Of a stretch of 64,000 nucleotides of DNA, positions 37,742 through 49,359 are shown in pieces; positions within the stretch are counted from its first letter, which is position 1; each line of letters begins with the position of its first letter. Below the pieces are notes generated by a model that was not told where the DNA came from, searched no databases, and saw nothing but the letters and a program-made list of their open reading frames with translations. The DNA comes from Rhodococcus sp. P1Y (GTDB lineage: Bacteria; Actinomycetota; Actinomycetes; Mycobacteriales; Mycobacteriaceae): positions 3,534,001 to 3,598,000 of the forward strand of contig NZ_CP032762.1 of NCBI RefSeq assembly GCF_003641205.1. The letters are read 5' to 3'. Made by a program: the position numbers and the translations under genes.

Positions 37742-39949
37742 TCCGATCCAGCTAAGTATCGCCCGGCTACCGGAACCATCCCGGTCGAGCCAGGGGTGTA
37801 CAAATTTCGTGATCCGCACGGACGCGTGATCTACGTCGGCAAGGCCAAAAGCCTGAGAAGCCGTCTCAATTCGTATTTCGCCGACGTTGCGTCGTTGCAC
37901 CCGCGTACCCGGCAGATGGTGACCACCGCCGCGTCGGTCGAGTGGACCGTCGTCACCACCGAAGTCGAAGCGCTGCAACTCGAGTACAACTGGATCAAAG
38001 AGTTCGATCCCCGCTTCAACGTTCGGTACCGCGACGACAAGAGCTATCCGATGCTCGCGGTCACGATGAACGAGGAGTATCCCAGGCTGTTCGTCTACCG
38101 AGGCCCGCGTCGTAAAGGCGTTCGCTACTTCGGTCCGTATGCGCACGCGTGGGCAATCCGCGAGACGCTGGATCTGCTGCTGCGCGTATTTCCCGCTCGA
38201 ACGTGTTCAGCGGGAGTTCTAAAGCGGCACAAACAGATCGGCCGCCCGTGCCTGCTCGGATACATCGACAAGTGCTCGGCGCCCTGCGTCGGTCGTGTGT
38301 CCGCGGACGAACACCGCCAGACCGTCGAGGACTTCTGCGATTTCTTGTCCGGCAAGACGGACAAGCTCGTTCGGCAGCTCGAGCGGAGAATGCAGAGGGC
38401 TTCGGACGACCTCGACTTCGAGACTGCCGCCCGTCTTCGCGACGACGTAGGCGCGTTGAAGCGAGCGTTGGAGAAGCAGGCAGTCGTACTCGGCGACGGT
38501 ACCGACGCCGATCTGGTCGCATTCGCAACCGACGCGTTGGAGGCCGCGGTTCAGGTCTTCCATGTTCGCGGAGGACGAGTACGCGGGCAGCGCGGGTGGG
38601 TGGTGGAGAAAGCAGGCGAGGTCATCGAAATGCAGGGCGACGACCAGTCCGACCTTCCGGCACTCGTCGAACAGTTCCTCACTCAGTTCTACGGGCAGGA
38701 AGCTGCCCTCTCGTCGCAGACACCGGGCAACGAGGACGGCAGTTCCAACGCGGTTCCCAAAGAGGTCCTCGTGCCGGTGCTTCCGGCAAACGCGGATGAG
38801 GTCCAGTTGTGGTTGAGCACACTGCGAGGATCCAACGTGCAACTCAGAGTTCCTCAACGGGGTGACAAGAGAGCTCTCGCCGAAACTGTCGAACGCAACG
38901 CGAAAGAGGCTTTGCAGCAACACAAGTTGAAGCGAGCGGGGGATTTCACTTCCAGGTCAGCGGCATTGCAGGGCATTCAGGAGGCGCTGGATCTGGACTC
39001 CGCACCCTTGCGCATCGAATGCATCGATATTTCGCACGTGCAGGGTACCGATGTGGTCGCGTCGTTGGTGGTGTTCGAGGACGGCCTCCCACGCAAGAGC
39101 GATTATCGGCACTACGCCATCAAGGAAGCTGCGGGCGACGGCCACTCCGACGACGTCGCCAGCATCGCCGAGGTCACGCGCCGCCGGTTCCTGCGCCACA
39201 GCTCCGACGCGGGAAACAGCGGCTCGGGAGGGGACCTCTCGCCGGAGGCGTCGTTGGACCCACAAACCGGGCGTCCGCGGCGATTCGCCTACCCACCGAA
39301 TCTGTTCGTCGTGGACGGCGGTGCACCGCAGGTGGCCGCAGCGGCGGAGGTTCTCGACGAACTGGGTGTGACCGACGTTGCCGTCGTCGGGTTGGCAAAG
39401 CGGTTGGAAGAGGTGTGGGTGCCCGGCGAATCGGACCCCGTGATCCTGCCGAGGACGAGTGAGTCTCTGTATCTCCTCCAACGCGTCCGCGACGAGGCTC
39501 ACCGTTTCGCCATCACGTTCCATCGCAGCAAGAGATCCCGGCGAATGACGGCGTCGGCACTCGATTCGGTTCGGGGGTTGGGGGAGGCCCGAAGAACTGC
39601 CCTCGTGACGCACTTCGGATCAGTGGCGAAGTTGAAGGAGGCTACGGTCGCGGAGATAACGGAGGTTCCCGGGATCGGGGCGGCAACAGCGAAGTCCGTC
39701 CTCGAGGCCCTGGGAGCGGGCGACCCGGTAGAGCTTGGAGCGGGCGACCCGGTAGAGCTGGTAGCGGGCGACCCTGAAGCACTCCCGCCCGAGCCGCGCT
39801 TGGTGAATGATGAGGCGAGCAGGACCGAAGACACAGGCACGACCGAGGACAGTAGCGCCGGGGACAGCAGTGCCGGGGACGGTAGTGCCAGAGACAATGA
39901 TGTTCGGGGCCGGCGCGAGACAACTTCGACAGAGCGGGCTTCGACGTGA
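37739..39949 (+). CDS. uvrC: Excinuclease ABC subunit C
   Basis: Performs both incisions in nucleotide excision repair with UvrAB. The GIY-YIG nuclease domain is at about residues 14-95 ([20 protein letters not shown]), a UVR domain at about 205-245, the RNase H-like 5' nuclease at about 420-570 ([34 protein letters not shown]) and tandem HhH motifs to about 657. The last 78 residues (659-736) are unusual: three 8-residue repeats ([12 protein letters not shown]) followed by an acidic Ser/Gly/Asp/Thr-rich tail with 5-residue repeats. At 736 aa it is longer than typical UvrC because of this tail. The stop overlaps rapZ (GTGA). Confidence 0.97.
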   Translation: MSDPAKYRPATGTIPVEPGVYKFRDPHGRVIYVGKAKSLRSRLNSYFADVASLHPRTRQMVTTAASVEWTVVTTEVEALQLEYNWIKEFDPRFNVRYRDDKSYPMLAVTMNEEYPRLFVYRGPRRKGVRYFGPYAHAWAIRETLDLLLRVFPARTCSAGVLKRHKQIGRPCLLGYIDKCSAPCVGRVSADEHRQTVEDFCDFLSGKTDKLVRQLERRMQRASDDLDFETAARLRDDVGALKRALEKQAVVLGDGTDADLVAFATDALEAAVQVFHVRGGRVRGQRGWVVEKAGEVIEMQGDDQSDLPALVEQFLTQFYGQEAALSSQTPGNEDGSSNAVPKEVLVPVLPANADEVQLWLSTLRGSNVQLRVPQRGDKRALAETVERNAKEALQQHKLKRAGDFTSRSAALQGIQEALDLDSAPLRIECIDISHVQGTDVVASLVVFEDGLPRKSDYRHYAIKEAAGDGHSDDVASIAEVTRRRFLRHSSDAGNSGSGGDLSPEASLDPQTGRPRRFAYPPNLFVVDGGAPQVAAAAEVLDELGVTDVAVVGLAKRLEEVWVPGESDPVILPRTSESLYLLQRVRDEAHRFAITFHRSKRSRRMTASALDSVRGLGEARRTALVTHFGSVAKLKEATVAEITEVPGIGAATAKSVLEALGAGDPVELGAGDPVELVAGDPEALPPEPRLVNDEASRTEDTGTTEDSSAGDSSAGDGSARDNDVRGRRETTSTERAST
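39713..39784 (+). repeat. 24-nt tandem repeat in the 3' end of uvrC
   Basis: Two almost identical 24-bp copies (39713-39736 and 39737-39760, one difference) and a diverged third copy (39761-39784), in frame with uvrC. They encode GAGDPVEL twice, then a [12 protein letters not shown] unit. Confidence 0.9.
39851..39895 (+). repeat. 15-nt tandem repeat in the uvrC tail
   Basis: Three diverged 15-bp copies (39851-39865, 39866-39880, 39881-39895) of an AG(T/C)AG(C/T)GCCGGGGAC unit, in frame, encoding SSAGD-like repeats close to the stop codon. Confidence 0.85.
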
Positions 39950-40863
39950 GCGAATCGGACATTCGGACCGAAGAGCAGGATCGGCCTACCCATGAGATCG
40001 AGGTAGCCCTGGTAACCGGTCTGTCGGGTGCCGGTCTACGCACCGCGGCCAAAGTTCTGGAGGACCTGGGTTGGTACGTGGCCGACAACCTTCCGCCCGA
40101 ACTGATCTCCAAGATGATCGATCTCGGGCTGGAATCGGAACCGCGGATCGAGCGTTTGGCCCTTGTGATGGACGTGCGGAGTCGGTTGTTCACCGGCGAC
40201 CTGGGGTGGGTGGTGAGGGAGCTCGACTCGAAGGGCGTTCGAAATCGGGTGTTGTTCCTGGACGCCACGGATGCGGTTCTGATCCAACGATTCGAATCCA
40301 ATCGTCGTAGTCACCCGCTCCAGAACGACGGCCAGGACGCGACTCTGACGGAGGGCATCGCGGCCGAGCGGACCCGTCTGGCTCAGGTTCGGGCCGCCGC
40401 GGACGTGATCGTCGACACCACGTCGTTGTCGGTCCATCAGCTTCGTCGCAAGATCGAATCGTCGTTCGGGAGCGCCGACACGGCGATGATCGGCGTCACC
40501 GTCCAGTCGTTCGGCTTCAAGTACGGCCTCCCGATCGATTCCGACCTGGTCTGCGACGTCCGCTTTCTTCCGAATCCGCACTGGGTCCCAGAACTGCGCG
40601 AACATACTGGGCGTGAGCCGGCAGTGCGCGACTACGTGCTGGGTCAAGACGGTGCCCAGGACTATCTGGAGACGTACCACCACCTGTTGCAGTTGACAGT
40701 CGATGGCTATCGCAGGGAGGGGAAGAGTTACATGACCGTCGCAGTGGGGTGCACCGGGGGAAAGCATCGGAGTGTGGCGATGACCGAGGCGCTGGCGGCG
40801 ATGCTGGAACGACACGACGACCTGTCGGTGCGTGTCCTGCATCGCGATATGGGCCGCGAATGA
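39946..40863 (+). CDS. rapZ: RapZ/YvcJ family nucleotide-binding protein
   Basis: Homologue of RapZ, an RNA-binding adaptor controlling amino-sugar metabolism in E. coli, and of YvcJ, a nucleotide hydrolase in Bacillus. It has 305 aa. The N-terminal P-loop region reads [12 protein letters not shown] (residues 25-36), so the Walker A Lys position is Leu31 and the next residue is Arg32. [18 protein letters not shown] and [14 protein letters not shown] follow as usual. The C-terminal domain carries [19 protein letters not shown], the most conserved part. It overlaps uvrC and yvcK by 4 nt. The uvrC-rapZ-yvcK-whiA order is general in actinobacteria. Confidence 0.95.
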   Translation: MSESDIRTEEQDRPTHEIEVALVTGLSGAGLRTAAKVLEDLGWYVADNLPPELISKMIDLGLESEPRIERLALVMDVRSRLFTGDLGWVVRELDSKGVRNRVLFLDATDAVLIQRFESNRRSHPLQNDGQDATLTEGIAAERTRLAQVRAAADVIVDTTSLSVHQLRRKIESSFGSADTAMIGVTVQSFGFKYGLPIDSDLVCDVRFLPNPHWVPELREHTGREPAVRDYVLGQDGAQDYLETYHHLLQLTVDGYRREGKSYMTVAVGCTGGKHRSVAMTEALAAMLERHDDLSVRVLHRDMGRE

Positions 40864-41873
40864 CGGAGCACGACCGAACAGACATGAAGGTCGTCGCACT
40901 CGGCGGCGGACACGGGCTGTACGCGACGTTGAGTGCGGTTCGGATGCTCGCCTCCGATGTGACGGCAGTCGTCACCGTTGCGGACGACGGCGGATCCTCC
41001 GGCCGTCTGCGAGCGGAGCTCGGCCTTCTACCTCCAGGTGATCTCCGTATGGCGCTGGCCGCTCTGTCCGCAGACAGTCCGCGCGCGCGGCTGTGGGCCG
41101 ATGTGATGCAGCATCGTTTCGGCGGATCGGGAGCACTGGCGGGCCACTCGGTCGGCAACCTGATTCTGGCTGGGCTGACCGAGGTGCTCGGTGACACGGT
41201 GCTCGCGCTCGACGAGGCGGCGACATTGCTGGGTATAGACGGGCGAGTGCTGCCGATGGCACCGATACCACTCGACATCGAAGCGGACGTGTCGGGCCTC
41301 GAGGACGACCCCCGTGTGAGCCGTGTGATCCGCGGTCAGGTTGCGGTAGCGACGACTCCAGGCAAGGTTCGTCGAGTTCGCCTGTTGCCGTCCGATCCGC
41401 CCGCTACTCCTGAAGCCGTTGCGGCCATCGAGGTCGCCGATCTGGTGGTGCTCGGTCCCGGTTCGTGGTTCTCCAGTGTGATTCCGCACATCCTTGTTCC
41501 CGATCTGCTGGCCGCACTCGATCGATCGTCCGCGGCGAAAGTCCTCGTGCTCAATCTCGCGCCGGAGCTCGGCGAAACCACTGGATTCTCCGCCGAGCGA
41601 CATCTGCACGTACTGTCCCAACACGCACCGCAATTCGGCGTCGATCATGTGGTCGTCGATTCGGCGTTCGTTCCTCCGGGAGGAGAGCGCGAACATCTCG
41701 AGCGAGCAGCTTCGCGACTGGGAGCCGAGGTCGTCTACGTCGATGTCGCCGAACCAGGTACTCACGCTCATCATTTCGGAAAGTTGGCTGCGGCCCTCGG
41801 TAGCATCGTCTCGTCCGAGACCGGTGCCGCGACGAGTGCGCCGCGCAGAGAGGGGATCACTTCGTGGCCATGA
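40860..41873 (+). CDS. yvcK: YvcK/CuvA family gluconeogenesis factor
   Basis: UDP-sugar-binding protein of the CofD-like superfamily, needed in Bacillus and mycobacteria for growth on gluconeogenic carbon and for normal cell-wall synthesis. The nucleotide-binding [12 protein letters not shown] is at about residues 15-26, followed by [25 protein letters not shown] and [15 protein letters not shown]. The length is 337 aa from ATG 40860 inside the rapZ stop. The longer frame starting at 40749 reads into rapZ and is not supported. The 3' end overlaps whiA. Confidence 0.95.
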   Translation: MTEHDRTDMKVVALGGGHGLYATLSAVRMLASDVTAVVTVADDGGSSGRLRAELGLLPPGDLRMALAALSADSPRARLWADVMQHRFGGSGALAGHSVGNLILAGLTEVLGDTVLALDEAATLLGIDGRVLPMAPIPLDIEADVSGLEDDPRVSRVIRGQVAVATTPGKVRRVRLLPSDPPATPEAVAAIEVADLVVLGPGSWFSSVIPHILVPDLLAALDRSSAAKVLVLNLAPELGETTGFSAERHLHVLSQHAPQFGVDHVVVDSAFVPPGGEREHLERAASRLGAEVVYVDVAEPGTHAHHFGKLAAALGSIVSSETGAATSAPRREGITSWP

Positions 41874-42847
41874 CAGCGGAGGTGAAGGACGAGCTCTCGC
41901 GGCTCGCGATCACTCAGGTGAGTTGCAGACGGGCCGAGGTTTCGGCCTTGCTGCGTTTCGCCGGTGGTCTTCACATCGTTGCCGGACGGGTCGTCGTCGA
42001 GGCCGAGGTCGATCTCGGGTCGATCGCGCGGCGCCTTCGTCGCGAAATCTTCGACCTCTACGGGTACTCGTCCGATGTCCATGTGCTCAGTGCAGGTGGT
42101 CTGCGCAAGAGCTCGCGGTACGTGGTGCGTGTGGCCAAGGACGGCGAGGCGTTGGCGCGGCAGACCGGGCTTCTGGACATGCGCGGTCGGCCAGTGCGTG
42201 GGTTGCCCGCGCAAGTCGTCGGAGGCACCGTCGGTGATGCCGAAGCTGCATGGCGGGGCGCCTTTCTCGCACACGGTTCGCTGACGGAACCGGGTCGATC
42301 CTCGGCGCTGGAAATCAGCTGCCCGGGACCGGAGGCTGCGTTGGCGCTGGTCGGTGCGGCGCGCCGTCTCGGTGTTGCAGCCAAGGCTCGCGAGGTCCGC
42401 GGGACCGATCGTGTCGTTGTCCGAGACGGCGAGGCAATCGGGGCGTTGCTGACGCGGATGGGCGCTCAGGACACCAGGCTCGTGTGGGAAGAGCGCCGCA
42501 TGCGGCGCGAGGTGCGGGCCACGGCAAACCGGCTTGCTAATTTCGACGACGCCAACCTCAGGCGGTCGGCGCGCGCGGCAGTCGCCGCAGCTGCGCGCGT
42601 GGAGCGCGCCCTGCACATCCTGGGCGACGACGTTCCCGATCATCTCGCCGCTGCGGGGGCCCTGAGGGTGCAACACCGTCAGGCATCGCTCGAGGAACTC
42701 GGCCAGCTGGCAGACCCTCCGATGACCAAGGATGCGGTTGCGGGCCGGATCAGGCGCCTGCTGTCGATGGCGGACCGGAAGGCCAAGGACACGGGAATCC
42801 CGGACACCGAATCGGCGGTCACCGCCGAACTGCTCGACGAAGCCTGA
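41864..42847 (+). CDS. whiA: DNA-binding protein WhiA
   Basis: Sporulation/cell-division transcription factor family, also present in non-sporulating actinobacteria. It is 327 aa with an N-terminal LAGLIDADG-derived homing-endonuclease fold that has lost catalysis ([18 protein letters not shown]). A C-terminal helix-turn-helix ([25 protein letters not shown], about residues 277-301, shown here in part) binds DNA. GTG 41864 ([13 protein letters not shown]) overlaps yvcK by 10 nt. ATG 41870 is an alternative with a 4-nt overlap. Confidence 0.96.
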   Translation: MAMTAEVKDELSRLAITQVSCRRAEVSALLRFAGGLHIVAGRVVVEAEVDLGSIARRLRREIFDLYGYSSDVHVLSAGGLRKSSRYVVRVAKDGEALARQTGLLDMRGRPVRGLPAQVVGGTVGDAEAAWRGAFLAHGSLTEPGRSSALEISCPGPEAALALVGAARRLGVAAKAREVRGTDRVVVRDGEAIGALLTRMGAQDTRLVWEERRMRREVRATANRLANFDDANLRRSARAAVAAAARVERALHILGDDVPDHLAAAGALRVQHRQASLEELGQLADPPMTKDAVAGRIRRLLSMADRKAKDTGIPDTESAVTAELLDEA

Positions 42848-42959
42848 AAACCGGAGGCGACGGGTGACGCGCGCGCGACCGGTGCCCGACCACTAGGGTG
42901 GAAAGCGCATGTGGGGACGTACCCGCACGCAGAATACGACAATTGGTTCAACAACTTAG

Positions 42960-43988
<1,029 letters not shown>

Positions 43989-43992
43989 TCAC

Positions 43993-45222
43993 ATGGCAGT
44001 CAAGACTCTGCAGAACCTGATCGATACGGGCGTGTCCGGTCGCACGGTCCTCGTGCGCTCGGATTTCAACGTCCCTATCGAGAACGGTGTCATCACCGAC
44101 CCCGGCCGGATCGTGGCATCGCTCCCGACGCTGAATTCGCTGCTGGATGCAGGCGCAAGTCTGATCGTGACCGCGCATCTCGGTCGCCCTGACGGCAAGC
44201 CGGATGCGAAGTACTCGCTCGCTCCGGTGGCATCGAAGCTCGCAGAACTGCTCGGTCGCCACGTCCAGTTGGCTGGTGACGTCGTCGGGCAGGACGCTCA
44301 GGCCCGCGCCGAAGGGCTCACCGACGGTGACGTACTGCTGCTGGAGAACATCCGATTCGACCCTCGCGAGACGAGCAAGGACGAAGCCGAGAGAGCTCAA
44401 CTTGCGGCCGAACTCGTCGCTTTGACCGACGGGCGGGGCGCGTTCGTGTCCGACGGCTTCGGCGTGGTGCATCGCAAGCAGGCGTCGGTGTACGACGTGG
44501 CGAAGCTGTTGCCGTCCTACGCAGGCGGACTGGTGGCAACCGAGGTCGACGTGCTCGCGAAGCTCACCGAAGATCCGGCTCGCCCCTATGCCGTGGTGCT
44601 CGGTGGTTCCAAGGTTTCCGACAAGCTCGGCGTGATCGAGGCCCTCGCACCCAAGGTGGACACCCTCGTTATCGGCGGCGGAATGGCGTTCACATTCCTC
44701 GCCGCGCAGGGCTACGCCGTTGGTTCGTCGCTGCTGCAGGAAGACCAGATCGACGTCTGCAAGGACTTGCTCGAGCGATTCGGAGACGTCATTCACCTTC
44801 CTGTGGACATCGTCGTCGCCGACGCGTTCTCGAAGGATGCCGAAGCGAAGACCGTCAAGGCGTCGGAAATTCCCGACGGCTGGATGGGCCTCGACATCGG
44901 CCCCGAATCGGTTCGCCGTTTTTCCGTCGTCCTGTCCAATGCGAAGACCATCTTCTGGAACGGTCCCGCAGGCGTGTTCGAGTTCGAGAAGTTTTCGGCG
45001 GGCACCAAGGGGATCGCAGAATCGATCGTCGCGGCGACCGCCAAGGGCGCGTTCAGTGTCGTCGGCGGTGGCGACTCCGCTGCGGCTGTGCGGGCGCTCG
45101 GCTTGCCGGACGATGGCTTCTCGCACATCTCCACCGGGGGAGGTGCGTCCCTCGAATACCTGGAGGGCAAGCAGCTCCCCGGCATCGCAGCACTGGAAGG
45201 GGTGAATACCGATGGCGCGTAA
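43993..45222 (+). CDS. pgk: Phosphoglycerate kinase
   Basis: Makes ATP and 3-phosphoglycerate from 1,3-BPG. Substrate residues are in [14 protein letters not shown] and [12 protein letters not shown]. The hinge and ATP site include [24 protein letters not shown] and [11 protein letters not shown]. The length is 409 aa from ATG 43993, four bases after gap. An open frame beginning inside gap adds 41 non-conserved residues. The 3' end overlaps tpiA by 11 nt. Confidence 0.98.
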   Translation: MAVKTLQNLIDTGVSGRTVLVRSDFNVPIENGVITDPGRIVASLPTLNSLLDAGASLIVTAHLGRPDGKPDAKYSLAPVASKLAELLGRHVQLAGDVVGQDAQARAEGLTDGDVLLLENIRFDPRETSKDEAERAQLAAELVALTDGRGAFVSDGFGVVHRKQASVYDVAKLLPSYAGGLVATEVDVLAKLTEDPARPYAVVLGGSKVSDKLGVIEALAPKVDTLVIGGGMAFTFLAAQGYAVGSSLLQEDQIDVCKDLLERFGDVIHLPVDIVVADAFSKDAEAKTVKASEIPDGWMGLDIGPESVRRFSVVLSNAKTIFWNGPAGVFEFEKFSAGTKGIAESIVAATAKGAFSVVGGGDSAAAVRALGLPDDGFSHISTGGGASLEYLEGKQLPGIAALEGVNTDGA

Positions 45223-45997
45223 GCCGCTCATTGCAGGCAACTGGAAGATGAATCTGAACCACCTGGAAGCGATTTCTCTGGTGCAGAAGATCGCCTTCTC
45301 GCTACCGGCGAAGTACTTCGACAAGGTCGACGTGACGGTCATCCCGCCGTTCACCGACATCCGCAGTGTGCAGACGCTGATCGAAGGCGACAAGCTCCTG
45401 CTCACCTTCGGTGCGCAGGACGTATCGGCTCACGAATCGGGTGCCTACACCGGCGAGATCAGCGGCTCGATGCTCGCCAAACTCGGTGTGAGCTTCGTCG
45501 TCGTCGGACACTCGGAGCGTCGAACCTTGCACAGCGAGGACGACGCCATCGTGCTCGCGAAGACCAAGGCTGCGCTGAAGCACGGCCTGACACCCATCGT
45601 GTGCATCGGCGAAGGCCTGAACATCCGTGAGGCCGGGGAGCATGTGTCGTACAACGTCGCTCAGCTTCGCGGTTCGCTGGAGGGACTGTCCGCCGAGGAC
45701 ATCTCGAAGGTCGTCATCGCATACGAGCCGGTATGGGCAATCGGCACCGGTCGTGTCGCAAGTGCGTCGGATGCGCAGGAGGTGTGCTCGGCGATTCGCG
45801 AGGAGCTGAAAGTACTTGCCTCCGCCGAGGTCGCTGCAGGCGTCCGCGTCCTGTACGGCGGTTCGGTCAACGCGAAGAACGTCGGAGAGATCGTCGGTCA
45901 AGCCGATGTCGATGGTGCGCTCGTCGGTGGAGCGTCGTTGAAAGCGGACGAATTCGCCACGTTGTCGGCGATCGCCGCAGGTGGACCACTACCCTGA
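45212..45997 (+). CDS. tpiA: Triosephosphate isomerase
   Basis: Interconverts DHAP and G3P. The catalytic Lys is in GNWKMN (residues 9-14), His in [11 protein letters not shown] and Glu in [11 protein letters not shown]. The phosphate-binding [10 protein letters not shown] is near the end. The length is 261 aa. It starts inside pgk, with an AAGGGG Shine-Dalgarno, and is followed by a strong stem-loop. Confidence 0.98.
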   Translation: MARKPLIAGNWKMNLNHLEAISLVQKIAFSLPAKYFDKVDVTVIPPFTDIRSVQTLIEGDKLLLTFGAQDVSAHESGAYTGEISGSMLAKLGVSFVVVGHSERRTLHSEDDAIVLAKTKAALKHGLTPIVCIGEGLNIREAGEHVSYNVAQLRGSLEGLSAEDISKVVIAYEPVWAIGTGRVASASDAQEVCSAIREELKVLASAEVAAGVRVLYGGSVNAKNVGEIVGQADVDGALVGGASLKADEFATLSAIAAGGPLP

Positions 45998-46023
45998 TCC
46001 GGTAGTCACCGGTATCGGATCGT

Positions 46024-46065
46024 CACTGCCGTGTCACGCCCGAGGAGGGGCGTGACACGGCAGTG
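46024..46065 (+). terminator. Stem-loop terminator after tpiA
   Basis: Perfect 18-bp inverted repeat (arms 46024-46041 and 46048-46065, 6-nt loop) 26 nt after tpiA. There is no T-tract. It ends only 13 bp before the candidate -10 of secG. Confidence 0.8.
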
Positions 46066-46078
46066 TGCGTAGTGCAGG

Positions 46079-46084
46079 TAGGCT
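46079..46084 (+). promoter_or_regulatory. Candidate -10 for secG
   Basis: TAGGCT, identical to the hexamer before the pyr operon and tkt. It would give a leader of about 30 nt ending in a weak purine-rich ribosome binding site before ATG 46122. Confidence 0.4.
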
Positions 46085-46121
46085 GTCACGGGTTGTGAGC
46101 TGAATCTATTGTGAGGCGGAC

Positions 46122-46355
46122 ATGGAACTGTTCCTGGATATTCTGCTGGTGGTCACCAGCTTGGCGCTGATTCTTCTGGTGCTTCTGCACCGGGGTAAGG
46201 GCGGCGGCCTGTCCAGTCTGTTCGGCGGTGGCGTTCAGTCTTCGCTCTCGAGTTCTACTGTCGTGGAGAAGAACCTCGATCGTCTGACCGTTTTCACCGG
46301 CATCGTGTGGCTTATCGCTATCCTCGGTATCGGCCTGGAGATCAAGTTCTCCTGA
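46122..46355 (+). CDS. secG: Preprotein translocase subunit SecG
   Basis: Small SecYEG channel subunit of 77 aa with two transmembrane helices (about residues 3-22 and 55-74). Between them is the conserved cytoplasmic loop [17 protein letters not shown] (about 23-39). ATG 46122 is the only sensible start. It sits between the glycolytic operon and ppc, a position conserved in Mycobacteriales and Corynebacterium. Confidence 0.95.
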   Translation: MELFLDILLVVTSLALILLVLLHRGKGGGLSSLFGGGVQSSLSSSTVVEKNLDRLTVFTGIVWLIAILGIGLEIKFS

Positions 46356-46446
46356 TTCATGTGTACCGCTTCGCGCTGACCTAGCACTCGATGGTTGGGC
46401 GAACGCTCGTACAGACCCTTGGACTGCGTCGCGGGGGTACGTGGAC

Positions 46447-46461
46447 GATAATCGTTCCATG
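46447..46461 (+). promoter_or_regulatory. Leaderless promoter -10 for ppc
   Basis: GATAAT (46447-46452), six bases, then ATG 46459. This is the best -10 match in the window, and it argues against GTG 46441 as the ppc start because that codon would lie upstream of the transcript. Confidence 0.55.
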
Positions 46462-49290
46462 AGTGAAACCCCATTCGAGTCGCCTGGTTCGCCCGCGTTC
46501 GTCACTCCTACCACGCAGGGCCGAGAGTTGACCGAGCCGCTGCGGGAGGACATTCGCTACCTGGGCGGCATTCTCGGCGAGATCATCCGCGAGCATGAGG
46601 GTGACGGGGTGTTCGAACTCGTCGAACGTGCACGGCTCGAATCCTTCGCGGTGCGTCGCTCGGAAGTCGAGCGAGATGATTCCCTCGGTATCTACGCCGA
46701 TCTCGAAGTTGCACAAGCTATTCCACTTATTCGTGCCTTCAGCCACTTTTCTCTGCTCGCCAACTTGGCGGAGGACCTGCACCGTGAGCGCCGTCGGGCG
46801 ATCCACCTCGAACGCGAAGATCCGCCCCAGGACAGCAGCCTCGCTGCGACCTGGGTGAAGCTCGACGCCGCGAATCTCACCCGGCAACAGGTCGCCGATG
46901 CTCTGACCGATTCCCTTGTCGCCCCGGTCATCACGGCCCACCCGACCGAAACTCGGCGTCGCACGGTGTTCGATGTTCAGACGAAGATCACAGCACTCAT
47001 GCGAAGACGAGAGATCGCGGTCGCTGCACACTCGGACAAGGCAACGAGTGCGGCGAAAGAGCTTGCAGTCGTCGATGCGTCGATCAGGCGTCAGGTGCTC
47101 ACGCTGTGGGAGACGGCATTGATCAGGCTCTCTCGCCTACGTATCCAGGATGAGATCGAAGTGGGGCTCCGATACTTCGAGACGTCGTTGTTCGACGTCA
47201 TTCCGACGTTGAACGCCGACGTTCGTGAGGCACTTCGCCAGCGCTGGCCGGATGATGAGCTTCTTCCGCGGCCCATTCTGCGTCCAGGTTCGTGGATCGG
47301 GGGAGACCGCGACGGAAATCCGAACGTGACCGGGGAAGTTGTTCACACTGCTACCCACCAGGCCGGGTACGCAGCATTCTCACGGTACTTGGACGAGTTG
47401 GTCGCTTTGGAGAAGGAACTGTCGATGTCGGCTCGGCTGGTCGCCGTCACCGAGGAGTTGGCAACGCTGGCAGCAGAGTCCGGTGACCCGGACGACCGGC
47501 GCGACGACGAGCCGTATCGCGTGGCGATACGCGGAATCCGTGCACGACTCACCGCGACGGCGGGCGCGGTACTCGATTCGGTTCCCGTTGCCGGTCTCGA
47601 CCTCGGTTCGAGGCCGTACGACGTTCCACAAGAGGTATTGGACGACCTCGACACGATCGACCGCGCGTTGCGCGCCGATGGTGATGCGCTGATCGCCGAC
47701 GACCGGCTGCTGTCGCTTCGTCGTTCGGTGGAAACGTTCGGGTTTCACCTCCAAGCCCTCGACATGCGCCAGAACTCGGAGACCCACGAGGAGGTTGTCG
47801 CAGAACTGTTGGCCTGGGCGGGAGTGCACCCGGACTATCTGTCGTTGGACGAGGACGAGCGTGTTGCTGTGCTCTCACGCGAACTCACCACACGACGGCC
47901 GCTCGTGGGCCCTTCGGCCGAGCTCAGTGAGCTGGCGGCCAAGGAATTGGGCATCGTGCGCGCCGCCAAGGTTGCAATCGATCATCTCGGCCCCGACACG
48001 ATCCAGAACTACATCATCAGCATGTGCCAGTCGGTGAGCGACATGTTGGAGGCCGCGCTGTTGCTGAAGGAGGCGGGCATCTTCGATCCAGGTGCCGACG
48101 GATCGGCCCCGACGTCGACCGTCGGCGTCGTCCCGTTGTTCGAGACCATCGAAGATCTTCAGCAAGGCGCGGCGACCCTCGTCGCGACCCTCGACGTTCC
48201 CGTCTATCGAGCGTTGGTCGCAGGTCGCGGCATGAACCAGGAAGTCATGCTGGGGTATTCCGACTCGAACAAGGACGGTGGCTATCTCGCGGCCAACTGG
48301 GCGCTGTATCGCGCCGAGCTCGATCTGTTGGAAGCCTCGCGTAAGACCGGAATCAGATTGCGGCTGTTCCACGGTCGTGGCGGCACGGTCGGCCGGGGCG
48401 GCGGGCCGAGCTACGATGCCATCCTCGCGCAGCCTCCCGGAGTCGTGCAGGGATCGCTTCGTCTCACCGAGCAGGGGGAGATCATCGCAGCCAAGTACGC
48501 TGAGCCGTCGATGGCTCGGCGGAACCTGGAATCACTCGTCGCGGGGACTCTCGAATCGACGCTCCTCGATGTGGAGGGGCTCGGCGACGGTGCGGAACCC
48601 GCCTACGAGGTTCTCGACGACCTGGCAGCCAAGGCTCGCGCTGCATACGGCCGACTCGTTCACGACGAGCCCGGCTTTGTCGAGTACTTCCGAACGTCCA
48701 CCCCTGTCGCAGAGGTAGGGGAGTTGAACATCGGTAGCAGGCCCGCCTCCCGCAAGCCGACCAATTCGGTGTACGACCTCCGCGCTATTCCGTGGGTGAT
48801 GTCCTGGAGTCAGTGTCGCGTGATGTTGCCAGGGTGGTACGGCACCGGATCGGCGTTCGAAGAGTGGGTCGACGGTGACGACGCAAAACTGGCGGTACTG
48901 ACCGACCTCTACCGAAAATGGCCGTTCTTCCAGACCGTACTGTCGAACCTCGCGCAGGTCATGGCGAAGTCGGACCTGGGAATTGCAGCTCGGTACGCCG
49001 AACTCGTTCCCGACGAAGAACTGCGATCGAGAATTTTCGGAATGATCGAGGCCGAGCACTCCAAGACCGTCGAGATGTACCTGAAGATCACCGGGTACTC
49101 CCGCCTGCTCGAAGACAACCCGGCACTGGAGCGGTCGGTTCACAACCGTTTTCCTTACCTCGAACCGTTGAACCAAATGCAGGTCGAGATGCTCCGCCGC
49201 TACCGCGCAGGTGACGACGACGAGCGAGTCAAGCGTGGAATTCTGCTCACGATGAACGGTCTTGCGACTGCGCTCCGTAACAGCGGTTAG
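46459..49290 (+). CDS. ppc: Phosphoenolpyruvate carboxylase
   Basis: Anaplerotic carboxylation of PEP to oxaloacetate. The catalytic His is in [16 protein letters not shown] (about residue 158), the Lys in [16 protein letters not shown] (about 600), and the glycine-rich Arg loop is [16 protein letters not shown]. The length is 943 aa from ATG 46459, and the family ends with an NG-type C-terminus (here NSG). The neighbourhood gap-pgk-tpiA-secG-ppc groups lower glycolysis with the C3/C4 node, much as in Corynebacterium glutamicum. M. tuberculosis lacks this gene. Confidence 0.97.
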   Translation: MSETPFESPGSPAFVTPTTQGRELTEPLREDIRYLGGILGEIIREHEGDGVFELVERARLESFAVRRSEVERDDSLGIYADLEVAQAIPLIRAFSHFSLLANLAEDLHRERRRAIHLEREDPPQDSSLAATWVKLDAANLTRQQVADALTDSLVAPVITAHPTETRRRTVFDVQTKITALMRRREIAVAAHSDKATSAAKELAVVDASIRRQVLTLWETALIRLSRLRIQDEIEVGLRYFETSLFDVIPTLNADVREALRQRWPDDELLPRPILRPGSWIGGDRDGNPNVTGEVVHTATHQAGYAAFSRYLDELVALEKELSMSARLVAVTEELATLAAESGDPDDRRDDEPYRVAIRGIRARLTATAGAVLDSVPVAGLDLGSRPYDVPQEVLDDLDTIDRALRADGDALIADDRLLSLRRSVETFGFHLQALDMRQNSETHEEVVAELLAWAGVHPDYLSLDEDERVAVLSRELTTRRPLVGPSAELSELAAKELGIVRAAKVAIDHLGPDTIQNYIISMCQSVSDMLEAALLLKEAGIFDPGADGSAPTSTVGVVPLFETIEDLQQGAATLVATLDVPVYRALVAGRGMNQEVMLGYSDSNKDGGYLAANWALYRAELDLLEASRKTGIRLRLFHGRGGTVGRGGGPSYDAILAQPPGVVQGSLRLTEQGEIIAAKYAEPSMARRNLESLVAGTLESTLLDVEGLGDGAEPAYEVLDDLAAKARAAYGRLVHDEPGFVEYFRTSTPVAEVGELNIGSRPASRKPTNSVYDLRAIPWVMSWSQCRVMLPGWYGTGSAFEEWVDGDDAKLAVLTDLYRKWPFFQTVLSNLAQVMAKSDLGIAARYAELVPDEELRSRIFGMIEAEHSKTVEMYLKITGYSRLLEDNPALERSVHNRFPYLEPLNQMQVEMLRRYRAGDDDERVKRGILLTMNGLATALRNSG

Positions 49291-49308
49291 TCGCGAGTAG
49301 GCATCGGT

Positions 49309-49341
49309 GACGATCGAGGACCAGGGTTGTCCTCGATCGTC
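49309..49341 (+). terminator. Stem-loop terminator after ppc
   Basis: Perfect 13-bp inverted repeat (arms 49309-49321 and 49329-49341, 7-nt loop), 18 nt after the ppc stop and immediately upstream of the epoxide hydrolase -10. Confidence 0.75.
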
Positions 49342-49343
49342 GC

Positions 49344-49359
49344 TAACGTCCGTTTCATG
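49344..49359 (+). promoter_or_regulatory. Leaderless promoter -10 for the epoxide hydrolase gene
   Basis: TAACGT (49344-49349), seven bases, ATG 49357. It supports that ATG over GTG 49327, which lies in the ppc terminator loop. Confidence 0.5.

Noticed and set aside
46441..46458. ppc start at GTG 46441
   Set aside because: It lies upstream of or within the GATAAT -10; ATG 46459 is six bases after that hexamer.
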